Assembly (NCBI RefSeq): GCF_027706745.1
Contig: NZ_JAQFWP010000042.1
Span: 1 to 60,214 of the forward strand
Source of the DNA: Nocardiopsis suaedae
Lineage (GTDB): Bacteria > Actinomycetota > Actinomycetes > Streptosporangiales > Streptosporangiaceae
Reading direction: 5' to 3'
Length of the DNA: 60,214 nt
A program made the translations under genes and the position numbers. How positions within the stretch are numbered: position 1 is the first letter of the stretch; every line of letters starts with the position of its first letter. This document shows, piece after piece, positions 17,322 to 25,135 of this stretch. The notes beneath the pieces are model-generated. The model ran no database searches, was not told where the DNA came from, and saw only the letters and a list, made by a program, of their open reading frames with translations.

Positions 17322-17931
17322 GGGGGATGCCTCCTGGGGGCAGTGCGAATCGTGGGGTGGCCGACGGCGGCGCGGACGCACCGTCGGCACCTGCGGGGAC
17401 AGGGCGCCCGCAAGGCGTGGGGGCGGGGCGCCTGAGGGGGACGGGGTCGCTTCCAAAAGCGAGAAAGCGCTTTCCGAAAACGTAGGCGTTCCCCGGGGGT
17501 GCGTCAACGGGGGAGGAGGGATCCTTTCGGCTGGGGCGCCCGGCCGGGGCCGCGTATACATCCTGCCATCCGTTGACCCATTCTCGTTCGCGCCCTTCGG
17601 TAGGGGGTCATAGGGGTCGTAGGGGGATGATCGTCGAAAGTGCTTCTTCGTACGGTTTATCCCGCCCAGTGGAGAGGCGTTGGGGTCGGGAGGTGGAAGA
17701 GGGTTCGCGCAGGGGCGCTCTGAACCGATTCCTCCTTGCCGGGTCGGGGCCGACCGGGGAATTCACCGCTGAATGGGGCGGCCGGTCTCGGGTGGAATGG
17801 GAGCGCTCACACCCCGGTATTCCATTGTGATTCCCGACGTCCGCGCGCGTTCTGCCGGAAGTGGCCCGTCCCGGCGCCGCGAACGCGGACCAGTTCCCGC
17901 CGAAAGCACAGGAGACCAGGGGGGTCGCCGC
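17322..17931. other. 610-base divergent intergenic region
   Basis: Lies between the divergent pectate lyase and KAS III genes. It holds the GAAAGCGCTTTC palindrome (17463-17474), a TTGACC hexamer near 17573-17578 that may be a -35 element, and three TAGGGG repeats (17601-17625) spaced 10 and 9 bases. Open frames here lack codon bias and ribosome sites; I annotate no gene. Confidence 0.5.
17463..17474. promoter_or_regulatory. LacI-type operator upstream of pectate lyase
   Basis: Perfect 12-base palindrome GAAAGCGCTTTC with the central CG that marks LacI/GalR-family operators, surrounded by A-rich flanks (CCAAAAGCGA ... CGAAAACG). It lies 142 bases before the pectate lyase start. No lacI-type gene is in the window, so the regulator would be encoded elsewhere. 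Confidence 0.55.
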
Positions 17932-18918
17932 ATGCCGATCGGAATTCTCGCACTAGGGTCACATGTCCCCGATGAGACGGTGGAAAACGCACAGGTGGGC
18001 GAGTGGACCGGCGTCCCCGGGGAGTGGTTCGAGGAGCGCACCGGGATCAGGCGCCGGCGCTACGCGCCGGACGGCGAGGCCACCTCCGACCTCGCCCTGC
18101 GCGCCGCCCGCGACCTGCTCGGGCGGGCCCAGGTGACCGAGCGGGAGATCGGCCCGCTGGTCGTCGCGACCGCCACCCCGGACCGGCCCCAGCCCGCGAC
18201 GGCCGCGGTGGTCCAGGCCGGGCTGGGCACCGAACCCGGTGCCGCGTTCGATGTCAACGCCGTGTGCTCCGGATTCGTGTACGCGCTGGAGTCCGCCGCG
18301 GGGCTGCTCGCGATCCGTCCGTCCCACGGTGCCTACGCCCTGGTCGTGGGGGCGGACAAGTTCTCCTCCGTCATGGACCGCGGCGACCGCCGCACGGTCG
18401 GCCTCTTCGGCGACGGCGCCGGCGCCGCCCTGCTCGGCACCGTACCGGACGGCTACGGGATCCGCGCGACGCGGCTGGTCTCCCACGGGAGCCTGCACGC
18501 ACTCGTGGAGGTACCGGCCGGAGGGACCCGCAGGCCGCTGACGCCCGAGGCGCGCCGACGGGGCGAACACTGTTTCCGTATGGAGGGGAGATCGGTCCGG
18601 GAGTACCTTCTCGGGGTCCTTCCGGAGGTCGTCGAGGAGACGGTGAAGGACGCCGGGCTCTCGATCGGCGACATCGACCGTTTCATATTCCACCAGGCCA
18701 ACCCGCGCCTCGTCGAAAAAGTGGCGGCCGAGCTGGGGGCCGATCCCGAGCGCGTCCCGATGACCGGACCGGAGTTCGGGAACACCGGGGCCGCCTCCAT
18801 CCCCGTCACCCTTCGGTATTCGCAGCGCCAGCGCCCCTTCCGCCGCGGAGAGCGGATTCTGCTGGCGGCGGTGGGAGGCGGGATGACGGCTGCGGGAGCG
18901 GTTCTGGTCTGGTATTAG
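17932..18918 (+). CDS. Stand-alone 3-oxoacyl-ACP synthase III (KAS III)-like enzyme
   Basis: FabH-like condensing or acyl-transfer enzyme of 328 residues. The full catalytic triad is visible: Cys112 in VNAVCSGFVYAL, His254 in FIFHQANPRL, Asn284 in FGNTGAASIP. C-terminal GERILLAAVGGGMTAAGAV is also canonical. ATG 17932 has AGGGGGG eight bases ahead; the open frame extends 53 codons upstream without support. It opens the biosynthetic cluster, yet no acyl carrier protein, PKS or other fatty-acid gene is adjacent. It may load a CoA starter, or catalyse ester/amide formation as CerJ- and PtmR-like homologues do. Which one is not decided by sequence. Confidence 0.93.
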   Translation: MPIGILALGSHVPDETVENAQVGEWTGVPGEWFEERTGIRRRRYAPDGEATSDLALRAARDLLGRAQVTEREIGPLVVATATPDRPQPATAAVVQAGLGTEPGAAFDVNAVCSGFVYALESAAGLLAIRPSHGAYALVVGADKFSSVMDRGDRRTVGLFGDGAGAALLGTVPDGYGIRATRLVSHGSLHALVEVPAGGTRRPLTPEARRRGEHCFRMEGRSVREYLLGVLPEVVEETVKDAGLSIGDIDRFIFHQANPRLVEKVAAELGADPERVPMTGPEFGNTGAASIPVTLRYSQRQRPFRRGERILLAAVGGGMTAAGAVLVWY

Positions 18919-19021
18919 AGCGCGTTCACCGGGACATCATCGGCCGGTGGTCGCGCCCGCCGATGGAAAGGGACGCGGGAGGCGGACCGCTTCCGGCGCG
19001 GCCCCGGACCCGGACATTCGT

Positions 19022-19039
19022 TACGTGAAATACGTGAAA
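19022..19039. repeat. 9-base direct repeat in the leader of the SAHH-like gene
   Basis: TACGTGAAA occurs twice back to back (19022-19030, 19031-19039), 13 bases before the ATG and touching its GAGG ribosome site. Could be an operator half-site pair or a leader element. Confidence 0.4.
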
Positions 19040-19051
19040 TGAGGATGGAAA

Positions 19052-20695
19052 ATGTCTGTCCCTGCGACCGAGCCCGTAGCGGCCGTCACCGGCGTCCGTG
19101 GCGGCGATCTCTTCGAGGTGGTCGACGGCCGGATGTCCGACGCGGAGGTCGGCCGTGCCGTGTGGGCCGTCCTCCGCGGCACCGGCGCCGACGTCGAGGA
19201 CCGCGGCTCCGGGAACATCACGGCCCGCATCGGCGGCCTGCGCCTGGATGTGCGCACCCGCCCCCTCGCCGATACCGGGCCCGACACCCTTGACCCCGTG
19301 GTCCCGTCCCCCGAACGGCGGCGGGTGCTCCTCACCGCGTCCGGTCCCGTGTCCGAGGAGGCGCGGTCCGTGTTCGACCGCGTCGTCCGGACACTGGTCC
19401 GCAAGGGCCGGTGCTACACCGACGCCGAGATCGACTCCATCGTCCGCGCCATGCCCCTGGTCGCGCGGTACTCCGGCCCCGAGCCCGCGCTGTCCGACTG
19501 GGCCCTGGTCTTCCGCGACCACTACGTCGAGAACAGCATCGGCTTCCTGCTCGGTATGGAACGCGCCGGGATCGACCGGGACTGGATCTTCGCCCTCTCC
19601 AAAGGCGACCGCACCCTGCACCGCGACCGCGTCCACGCCTGGTTCCTGGAGCGCGGCTACCGGAGCGACGTCCTCGACAACTCCGTCATCAACGGCACGG
19701 CCGACGAGGCGGCCCGCGCCCGCGCCCTCGGCGTGAGCGAGCGTGTCGACGAGTTCATCCGCCGTGCGCACGAGGCCGGACGCAAGGTCCTCGTGGTCGA
19801 CGACGGCGGGCTTCTGGCCCAGGGGAGCGGTGCCCGGGACCGGGGCGCGGCCCGCATCGACGCCGCCGTCGAACTCACCGTGAGCGGTCTCAAGCGCATC
19901 GCCGAGGCCCCGGGCGAGCTGGCCGTCCCCGTCCTCAACGTCGCCCGGTCGCGGCTGAAGACCATGCTGGGCTACAACGAGATCGCGGACTCCTGCGTCC
20001 GCCGGCTCCGCGCCATCCTGCCCGGGGAGAAGTTCATCGGCCGCCGCGTCCTGGTTCTGGGCTTCGGCACGCTGGGGGCCCGCGTGGCGCACCTGCTGCG
20101 CTCCCTGGGCTGCCGGGTCGGTGTGGTGGACACCGACGTCCTCGCGCTCATCACCGCCGCCGAGCACGGGTTCGAGGCCTTCCCCACCGCCGCCGAAGGG
20201 CTGAGCGCCCACACGCCGTTCCTGGTCGTCGGGGACACCGGGGAGCTCGCGCTCACCGGGGAGGACCTGCCGCTGCTGCCCGACGGCGTCCACCTCGCCG
20301 GGTTCGCGACCAAGGACTTCAGCCTCCTGAGCGAGGGCCTGTCGGGGCTCGAAGCCACGACCGTGCCCTCCGTCGGGGTGCGCTACACCCTTCCGTCGGG
20401 CGGAACGGCCACGCTCCTGGGGGACGGCCGGTCGCTCAACCTCTTCGAGTACGAGGGGATCCCCAACCGCGGCTACGACGCCTACCGGGCGGGGACCCTC
20501 ATCGCCGCCAAGGAGCTGTGCCGGAACGCCGACGCCTTCACCCCCGGTGTCCACTTGGACCCGGTCGACCGGGCGATCGACGACGCGGGGCTCTTCAGCG
20601 CCTACTACGAGGAGTACCTCGCCGGCCCCCGCCGCCCTCCGGCGGCACCGGCGCCCTCCGGTCCGGCCGGCGCGGCCGGCGCGGCGGGGCGGTGA
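19052..20695 (+). CDS. Divergent S-adenosylhomocysteine-hydrolase-like NAD-binding protein
   Basis: 547-residue protein. Residues from about 140 to 510 follow the SAH hydrolase fold: 'VPVLNVARSRLKTMLGYNEI' at 292-311 aligns with the family's NVNDSVTKSKFDN region, and GRRVLVLGFGTLGARVAHLL (330-349) is the Rossmann NAD loop GxGxxG. The canonical catalytic Lys/Asp/Asn pattern after NV is not kept, and an extra ~140-residue N-terminal region is of unknown origin. A tail (525-547) is Ala/Pro-rich. I infer an NAD-dependent oxidation/elimination on a non-SAH substrate, or SAH-like salvage for the cluster's methyltransferases. Gene order and spacing to the next gene (6 bases) indicate one operon. Confidence 0.7.
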   Translation: MSVPATEPVAAVTGVRGGDLFEVVDGRMSDAEVGRAVWAVLRGTGADVEDRGSGNITARIGGLRLDVRTRPLADTGPDTLDPVVPSPERRRVLLTASGPVSEEARSVFDRVVRTLVRKGRCYTDAEIDSIVRAMPLVARYSGPEPALSDWALVFRDHYVENSIGFLLGMERAGIDRDWIFALSKGDRTLHRDRVHAWFLERGYRSDVLDNSVINGTADEAARARALGVSERVDEFIRRAHEAGRKVLVVDDGGLLAQGSGARDRGAARIDAAVELTVSGLKRIAEAPGELAVPVLNVARSRLKTMLGYNEIADSCVRRLRAILPGEKFIGRRVLVLGFGTLGARVAHLLRSLGCRVGVVDTDVLALITAAEHGFEAFPTAAEGLSAHTPFLVVGDTGELALTGEDLPLLPDGVHLAGFATKDFSLLSEGLSGLEATTVPSVGVRYTLPSGGTATLLGDGRSLNLFEYEGIPNRGYDAYRAGTLIAAKELCRNADAFTPGVHLDPVDRAIDDAGLFSAYYEEYLAGPRRPPAAPAPSGPAGAAGAAGR

Positions 20696-20701
20696 GGCGC
20701 C

Positions 20702-21799
20702 GTGGCCTGCGATGCGAACGATGCCAGGACGCACGTGTGCGTGGTCGGCCACGGAGTGGCCGGGCGCCTGCATGAACGGGTGCTCACGGGCCTCGGATAC
20801 GCCGTGAGCGTGGTCGACCCCGCCCTCGGCGCACAGGAGGCCGGGGGCCGCGCCCACCGCCGGGTCGCCGAAGCGGCGGGCGGGCGGCCGGTCGACGCGT
20901 GGTCGGTCTGCACGCCCACCTCCACCCACGTGTCCGTGCTCGCCGAGGTGCTGGCCGCCGACCCCGGCGCGCGGGTCGTGGTGGAGAAGCCCGCCTGCCG
21001 GCCGCGGGAGCTCCCCCGCTTCAGGGCGCTGCTCGCCGACCACCCCCGGGCCCGCGCCGTGCTCATGAACCAGTACCGGCACGCCCACGCGATGGCGGTG
21101 CTGCGGTCCGTCCTGAAGGGGCCCGCCGCCGCCTACCCCTTGCAGACCCTGCGCGTGGGGTTCGGCAAGGACCGCCGGGAGGACATCGCGGCGGGGCGGT
21201 TCGTCGACCGGGACCACGGGATCTTCGGATACGAGTGGCTGCACATGCTCGCCCTGGTCGGCGGCGTCCTGCCGGAGGAGTCCTTCGGCCGGTACCTGCG
21301 CACCGACCCCCGGGAGCACACCCTGAGGGTGGCGGCCGACCCCGAGCTCACCAGCACCGCCGCCCACGAGACGGCCGTCGTCGACGGGACCGCCGTCGAG
21401 CTGTACTCCACCATCGCCGGGCCCGACGTGCCGGGTCTGCCCGCCCCCGGGTGGCTCCACCGGCCCCGGGCCCGGGGCGAGACCCGGCACCGGCAGGTCG
21501 ACGCCGTCGCCGGACCCGTGCGGATCAGCCTGGAACTGGCCCCCGCGACGCTCACGGACGGCACACCGCTGCCGGGCAACACCCACCGGATGAGCGTCGA
21601 GGGGCCGGGCACCCGGAACGAGTGGCTGATCCACGACTCCCCAATGGACAACGCGCTGAGGTGGTCGATGTCCGCCCTGTTCGGCGAGGCCGAGCCGCCC
21701 GGGATCGACCTGCGCCCCACCGCGCGGATCGGCCGCCTGGCCGACGCCGCGCACCGTGCCCCGTCCCCGGCCCTGTCCGCAGGCCCCGTCGCCCGATAG
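20702..21799 (+). CDS. Gfo/Idh/MocA-family oxidoreductase (first of the cluster)
   Basis: NAD(P)-dependent oxidoreductase of 365 residues, of the glucose-fructose oxidoreductase/inositol dehydrogenase group. N-terminal dinucleotide loop VCVVGHGVAGRLHERVL (12-28), then SVCTPTSTHV and VVVEKPACRPREL, the family's EKP motif carrying the catalytic lysine. The C-terminal half is diverged, with 'FGYEWLHMLALVGGVLPEES' where inositol-type enzymes have their substrate helix. GTG start six bases after the SAHH-like stop, GAGG upstream. It probably oxidises or reduces a carbohydrate- or cyclitol-like intermediate; substrate unknown. Confidence 0.85.
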   Translation: MACDANDARTHVCVVGHGVAGRLHERVLTGLGYAVSVVDPALGAQEAGGRAHRRVAEAAGGRPVDAWSVCTPTSTHVSVLAEVLAADPGARVVVEKPACRPRELPRFRALLADHPRARAVLMNQYRHAHAMAVLRSVLKGPAAAYPLQTLRVGFGKDRREDIAAGRFVDRDHGIFGYEWLHMLALVGGVLPEESFGRYLRTDPREHTLRVAADPELTSTAAHETAVVDGTAVELYSTIAGPDVPGLPAPGWLHRPRARGETRHRQVDAVAGPVRISLELAPATLTDGTPLPGNTHRMSVEGPGTRNEWLIHDSPMDNALRWSMSALFGEAEPPGIDLRPTARIGRLADAAHRAPSPALSAGPVAR

Positions 21800-21814
21800 C
21801 GAGGTCATCCGCTC

Positions 21815-23122
21815 ATGCACCGAATCTGCCTGGTCGTACCCGCGAACCCGTTCGATCAGTACTTCGTCCAGGTCCCCCTGGACGTCCTCACCGCCGCCAA
21901 CCGGCTCCGCGCCGACGGGCACGAGGTCACCGTGTGGGACCAGAGGCTCGACGGCCCGGCCCCGGAGGGGGCCGCACCCGACACCGTGCTGGTCTGGTCC
22001 GCCATCGCCGACCGCGCCCAGTGCTACCCGCTGGACCTGCGGCCGATCAGGCGGGCCGCGGACCTGGCCCGGGAGCGCTTCCCCGGCGCCCGGACCGTCG
22101 CCGTGGGGCCGCACGGGACCCACATGCCCCACGCCACCCTGCGCTCCCTCGGAACCGACCACGTCGCCCTCGGGGAGGCCGACTCGGCCGCCGTGCAGGC
22201 GGTGCGCGGCCTGGCCGGAGGCGCCTCGGCCCCGGTCCTGTCCGGCGACACCGCGCCCTCCTCCCCGCTGGCCCTCGTCTCCGACCGGCCCACGCCCTAC
22301 CCGAACATCCCCATGGAGGAGTTCGGGCTCCCGGCCTACGACATGGTCCCCATGGCCCGCTACACGGCCGAGGTGATCGCCGACGACCTGCCCCAGCCCG
22401 GCCCCTGCGGGATGGTGATGGCGGCCCGCGGCTGCGCCTACGGCTGCACCTTCTGCCACCTGCCCTTCGGCACCCGCATGCGGACCCGCCCGGTCGACGG
22501 TGTGATCGCCGAGGTCGAGGCCCAGCGGGAGGCGGGGCTGGAGTTCCAGTTCTTCCTCGACTACGTCTTCGGGATCAACCGGTCCTTCTACACCGAGCTG
22601 TGTGCGCGCATGCGCGGCCGGGGCATCGGGTGGGTCGGCCAGACGCGTGCGGAGATCGTGCTGAAGAACGACGTCACCGCCTGGGCCGATGCCGGCTGCC
22701 AGGGCATGTGGCTCGGGGCGGAGTCTCCCGCGGTGGCCGGGACGGGCGTGCACAAGCGCGTCACGGAGAAGCAGGTCCGCGACGCCGTCCTCAAGCTGCG
22801 CGACGCCGGGATCACCCCGTTCGCCTTCATCCTCCTGGGACTGCCCGACGACGAGGCGTGCATGTCGGACTGGCTGGTCGACTGGGCCGCCGACATCCCC
22901 GCCTGGTTCGGCATCAACCAGCTCTTCCTGCGGCCGGGGACGAGCCTGTACGACGGGCTCGCGGCGCGCTACAACGGCGGCGCCGTCCCCGAGACCTGGG
23001 AGGCGGTCGAAGAGGTGACCCGGCGCTACCGCCGGGAGTACCCCGCCGACCTCGACGACCAGGAGCGGCGCCTCACCGGGCTGCCGAACTACCTGGGCAA
23101 CGCGATCCTGCCGGTCGGGTGA
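21815..23122 (+). CDS. Cobalamin-binding-type radical SAM enzyme
   Basis: 435-residue class-B-like radical SAM protein. The N-terminal ~140 residues form a B12-binding-like Rossmann domain ('MHRICLVVPANPFDQYFVQV', VAVGPHGTHMP) without a DxHxxG signature. The iron-sulfur motif is Cys207-x3-Cys211-x2-Cys214 in ARGCAYGCTFC, followed by the TIM-barrel strand motifs 'GLEFQFFLDYVFGINR' and 'GCQGMWLGAESPAV'. Such enzymes methylate unreactive carbons or catalyse rearrangements. With two other methyltransferases in the cluster, C-methylation is plausible, not proven. No SAM-lyase partner is encoded. Next gene starts 7 bases after its stop. Confidence 0.9.
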   Translation: MHRICLVVPANPFDQYFVQVPLDVLTAANRLRADGHEVTVWDQRLDGPAPEGAAPDTVLVWSAIADRAQCYPLDLRPIRRAADLARERFPGARTVAVGPHGTHMPHATLRSLGTDHVALGEADSAAVQAVRGLAGGASAPVLSGDTAPSSPLALVSDRPTPYPNIPMEEFGLPAYDMVPMARYTAEVIADDLPQPGPCGMVMAARGCAYGCTFCHLPFGTRMRTRPVDGVIAEVEAQREAGLEFQFFLDYVFGINRSFYTELCARMRGRGIGWVGQTRAEIVLKNDVTAWADAGCQGMWLGAESPAVAGTGVHKRVTEKQVRDAVLKLRDAGITPFAFILLGLPDDEACMSDWLVDWAADIPAWFGINQLFLRPGTSLYDGLAARYNGGAVPETWEAVEEVTRRYRREYPADLDDQERRLTGLPNYLGNAILPVG

Positions 23123-23129
23123 GGCGCCG

Positions 23130-24266
23130 ATGCTCGGTATCGGAATCATCGGTTGCGGGTCCATCGGCGGCTTCCTCGGCAGGCTGCTGTCCCGGAGGGA
23201 CCCCGAGCTCGCCGCGCGGGCGCGGCTGGTCGGCGTCGCCGCGCGCGACGCCGCGAGCGCCGGCCCCCTGGCCGCCGAACTGGGGTGCGCCCCGCACAGT
23301 ACGGCCGGGCTGCTCGCCCGCGCGGACGTGGACGCGGTCGTGGTGTGCACGCCCAGCGGGACGCACGCCGGGATCGGGGAGGCCGCCCTGGAGGCGGGCA
23401 AGCACGTCCTGGTCGAAAAGCCCGTCGACGTCTCGCCCGAGGCGGCGGAACGGCTGGTGACGGCCGCACGGCGGAAGGGCGCCGTGCTCGGCGTCGTCTC
23501 CCAGCACCGCTTCGATCCGGCGGTCCGCCTGGCCCGGTCGGCGATCGAGGCGGGGGAGCTGGGACGCCTCACCTCGGTGATGATCGACGTCCCCTGGTGG
23601 CGGTCGCAGTCCTACTACTCCTCGGGCACCTGGCGCGGCACGTGGGACCTCGACGGCGGCGGCGCCCTGATGAACCAGGCGGTGCACGCCGTGGACGTGG
23701 CGCAGTGGCTCGCCGGGCCGGTGGTCGAGGCGTCGGCCTTCACGGGCCTGATGGCCCACCGGGACATCGAGGTGGAGGACACGGTCGCCGCGAGCCTGCG
23801 CTTCGCCTCCGGAGCGCTCGGCACCCTGCTGGCCACGACCGCGGCGTACCCGGGCCGGACCGCCGGGATCGCGGTGAACGGCGACCGGGGCTCGGTCGTG
23901 GTGGACGATGACGAGCTGGCCTGGTTCCACACCGCCCGGGAGGGCGACCGGGCCCGCGACTACGGGGCGTTCGGGGACGGGGACCGGTCGGCGGAGTACG
24001 CCGCCGAACTGGAGCGGGACCGCACCCGGGACCGCAACGGCCTGCTCTACCAGCCCCACCGGGACCAGCTGGCGGACTTCTGCGACGCGGTGCGCGAGGG
24101 CCGGCGCCCGCTCGTGGACGGAGAGGACGGGCGGCGGGCCGTGGACGCGGTCGCGGCCGTCTACGCCTCGGCGCGCACCGGGACGGTCCGGTGCCCCGGG
24201 GCCCAGACGCACGACGGCCGGGCGTACGGCCGAGACGGTGAACGAGGGAAGGCGGAAGCGATATGA
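23130..24266 (+). CDS. Gfo/Idh/MocA-family oxidoreductase (second of the cluster)
   Basis: 378-residue NAD(P)-dependent oxidoreductase with a textbook N-terminus (MLGIGIIGCGSIGGFLGRLL), AVVVCTPSGTHAGI, then VLVEKPVDVSPE with the catalytic lysine. The C-terminal domain contains 'GTWDLDGGGALMNQAVHAVD', the typical substrate-side helix with a His, and a late LYQPHRDQLADF motif near residue 312. It is closer to standard sugar or inositol dehydrogenases than the protein at 20702. The stop overlaps the next gene's ATG (ATGA). Two different enzymes of this family in one cluster point to successive redox steps on a polyol, sugar or amino-sugar-like intermediate. Confidence 0.9.
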   Translation: MLGIGIIGCGSIGGFLGRLLSRRDPELAARARLVGVAARDAASAGPLAAELGCAPHSTAGLLARADVDAVVVCTPSGTHAGIGEAALEAGKHVLVEKPVDVSPEAAERLVTAARRKGAVLGVVSQHRFDPAVRLARSAIEAGELGRLTSVMIDVPWWRSQSYYSSGTWRGTWDLDGGGALMNQAVHAVDVAQWLAGPVVEASAFTGLMAHRDIEVEDTVAASLRFASGALGTLLATTAAYPGRTAGIAVNGDRGSVVVDDDELAWFHTAREGDRARDYGAFGDGDRSAEYAAELERDRTRDRNGLLYQPHRDQLADFCDAVREGRRPLVDGEDGRRAVDAVAAVYASARTGTVRCPGAQTHDGRAYGRDGERGKAEAI

Positions 24267-25135
24267 GCGGCGTCGCGCACGGCGGTGACACCGACACCGG
24301 GGCCGGACTGAAGGCCGGACTCGCCGGGCTGTTCGACCGGAGCGCCCCGACTTACGAGCGCGTGGGCGTCGAGCACTTCGCCGACCTCGGCCGGCGGCTG
24401 GTCGCGCACGCCGGGATGTCGGCGGGGCAGCGCGTCCTGGACGCCGGGTGCGGCACCGGAGCCGCGCTGGTGCCCGCGGCGCTGGCGGTCGGCGCCGAAG
24501 GCGAGGCCGTCGGGGTGGACCTCTCCCCGGGCATGGTCGCCCGCGCCCGCGCCGAGGTCGACCGCCTCGGGCTGAGCCACGCGCGGGCCGTCGTCGGCGA
24601 CGCCGAGACCGTCACCGGTCTGGACGGCGTTCCGACCGCCCCCGGCTCCTTCGACACCGTCCTGGCGGGCATCTCCCTGTTCTTCTTCCCCCGGCCGCGG
24701 GCCGCGGTGGCCCGGTACCGCGAGCTCCTCCGGCCCGGCGGCCGGCTCGCGGTCTCCTGGTGGGGGCCGCAGGACCCGCGGTGGGAGCCGGTCTTCGCGG
24801 CCAGCGCCCCCTACGGCACGGCGGGATCCTCGCACCGGCTGCCCGAGGACAGCCCGTTCCGCTCGGTGGAGGCACTGCACGGCGTGCTCACCGGGGCCGG
24901 ATTCACCGGGGCCGAGACGGTCGAGGAGGACTGCGTCACCCGGTTCGCGGACGCCGAGCACTGGTGGCGCTGGGTGTGGTCGACGGCGGCACGCGGGTTC
25001 TGGGAGAGCGTGCCCGAGGAGCGGCGGCAGGAGGCCGTCGCGGCCGTGAACAGGGAGCTGTTCCGCCTTCAGGCCCCCGACGGGAGCCTGACCAGCTCCG
25101 TCCGGGTCCGGTTCACCGTGGCCCGGAGGGCGTGA
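24263..25135 (+). CDS. Class I SAM-dependent methyltransferase, UbiE-like
   Basis: 290-residue methyltransferase. SAM-binding motif I is RVLDAGCGTGAALVPAALAV (55-74), motif II follows as 'GEAVGVDLSPGMVARARAEV', motif III around ARAVVGDAETV, and the post-motif block 'YRELLRPGGRLAVSWWGPQD' is typical of UbiE/COQ5-type enzymes. ATG overlaps the previous stop and the stop overlaps the next ATG, so it is translationally coupled on both sides. Likely to O- or C-methylate the cluster's product. Confidence 0.9.
   Translation: MSGVAHGGDTDTGAGLKAGLAGLFDRSAPTYERVGVEHFADLGRRLVAHAGMSAGQRVLDAGCGTGAALVPAALAVGAEGEAVGVDLSPGMVARARAEVDRLGLSHARAVVGDAETVTGLDGVPTAPGSFDTVLAGISLFFFPRPRAAVARYRELLRPGGRLAVSWWGPQDPRWEPVFAASAPYGTAGSSHRLPEDSPFRSVEALHGVLTGAGFTGAETVEEDCVTRFADAEHWWRWVWSTAARGFWESVPEERRQEAVAAVNRELFRLQAPDGSLTSSVRVRFTVARRA

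Noticed and set aside
17773-17931. N-terminal extension of the KAS III frame from an upstream ATG
   Set aside because: The extra 53 residues do not match any FabH protein, and the ATG at 17932 has a good ribosome site.
18926-23572. 1548-residue minus-strand open frame antisense to the biosynthetic genes
   Set aside because: Its translation is Gly/Val/Pro/Arg-rich with no domain. It is the third-position shadow of high-GC genes on the plus strand, which have clear families, starts and overlaps.
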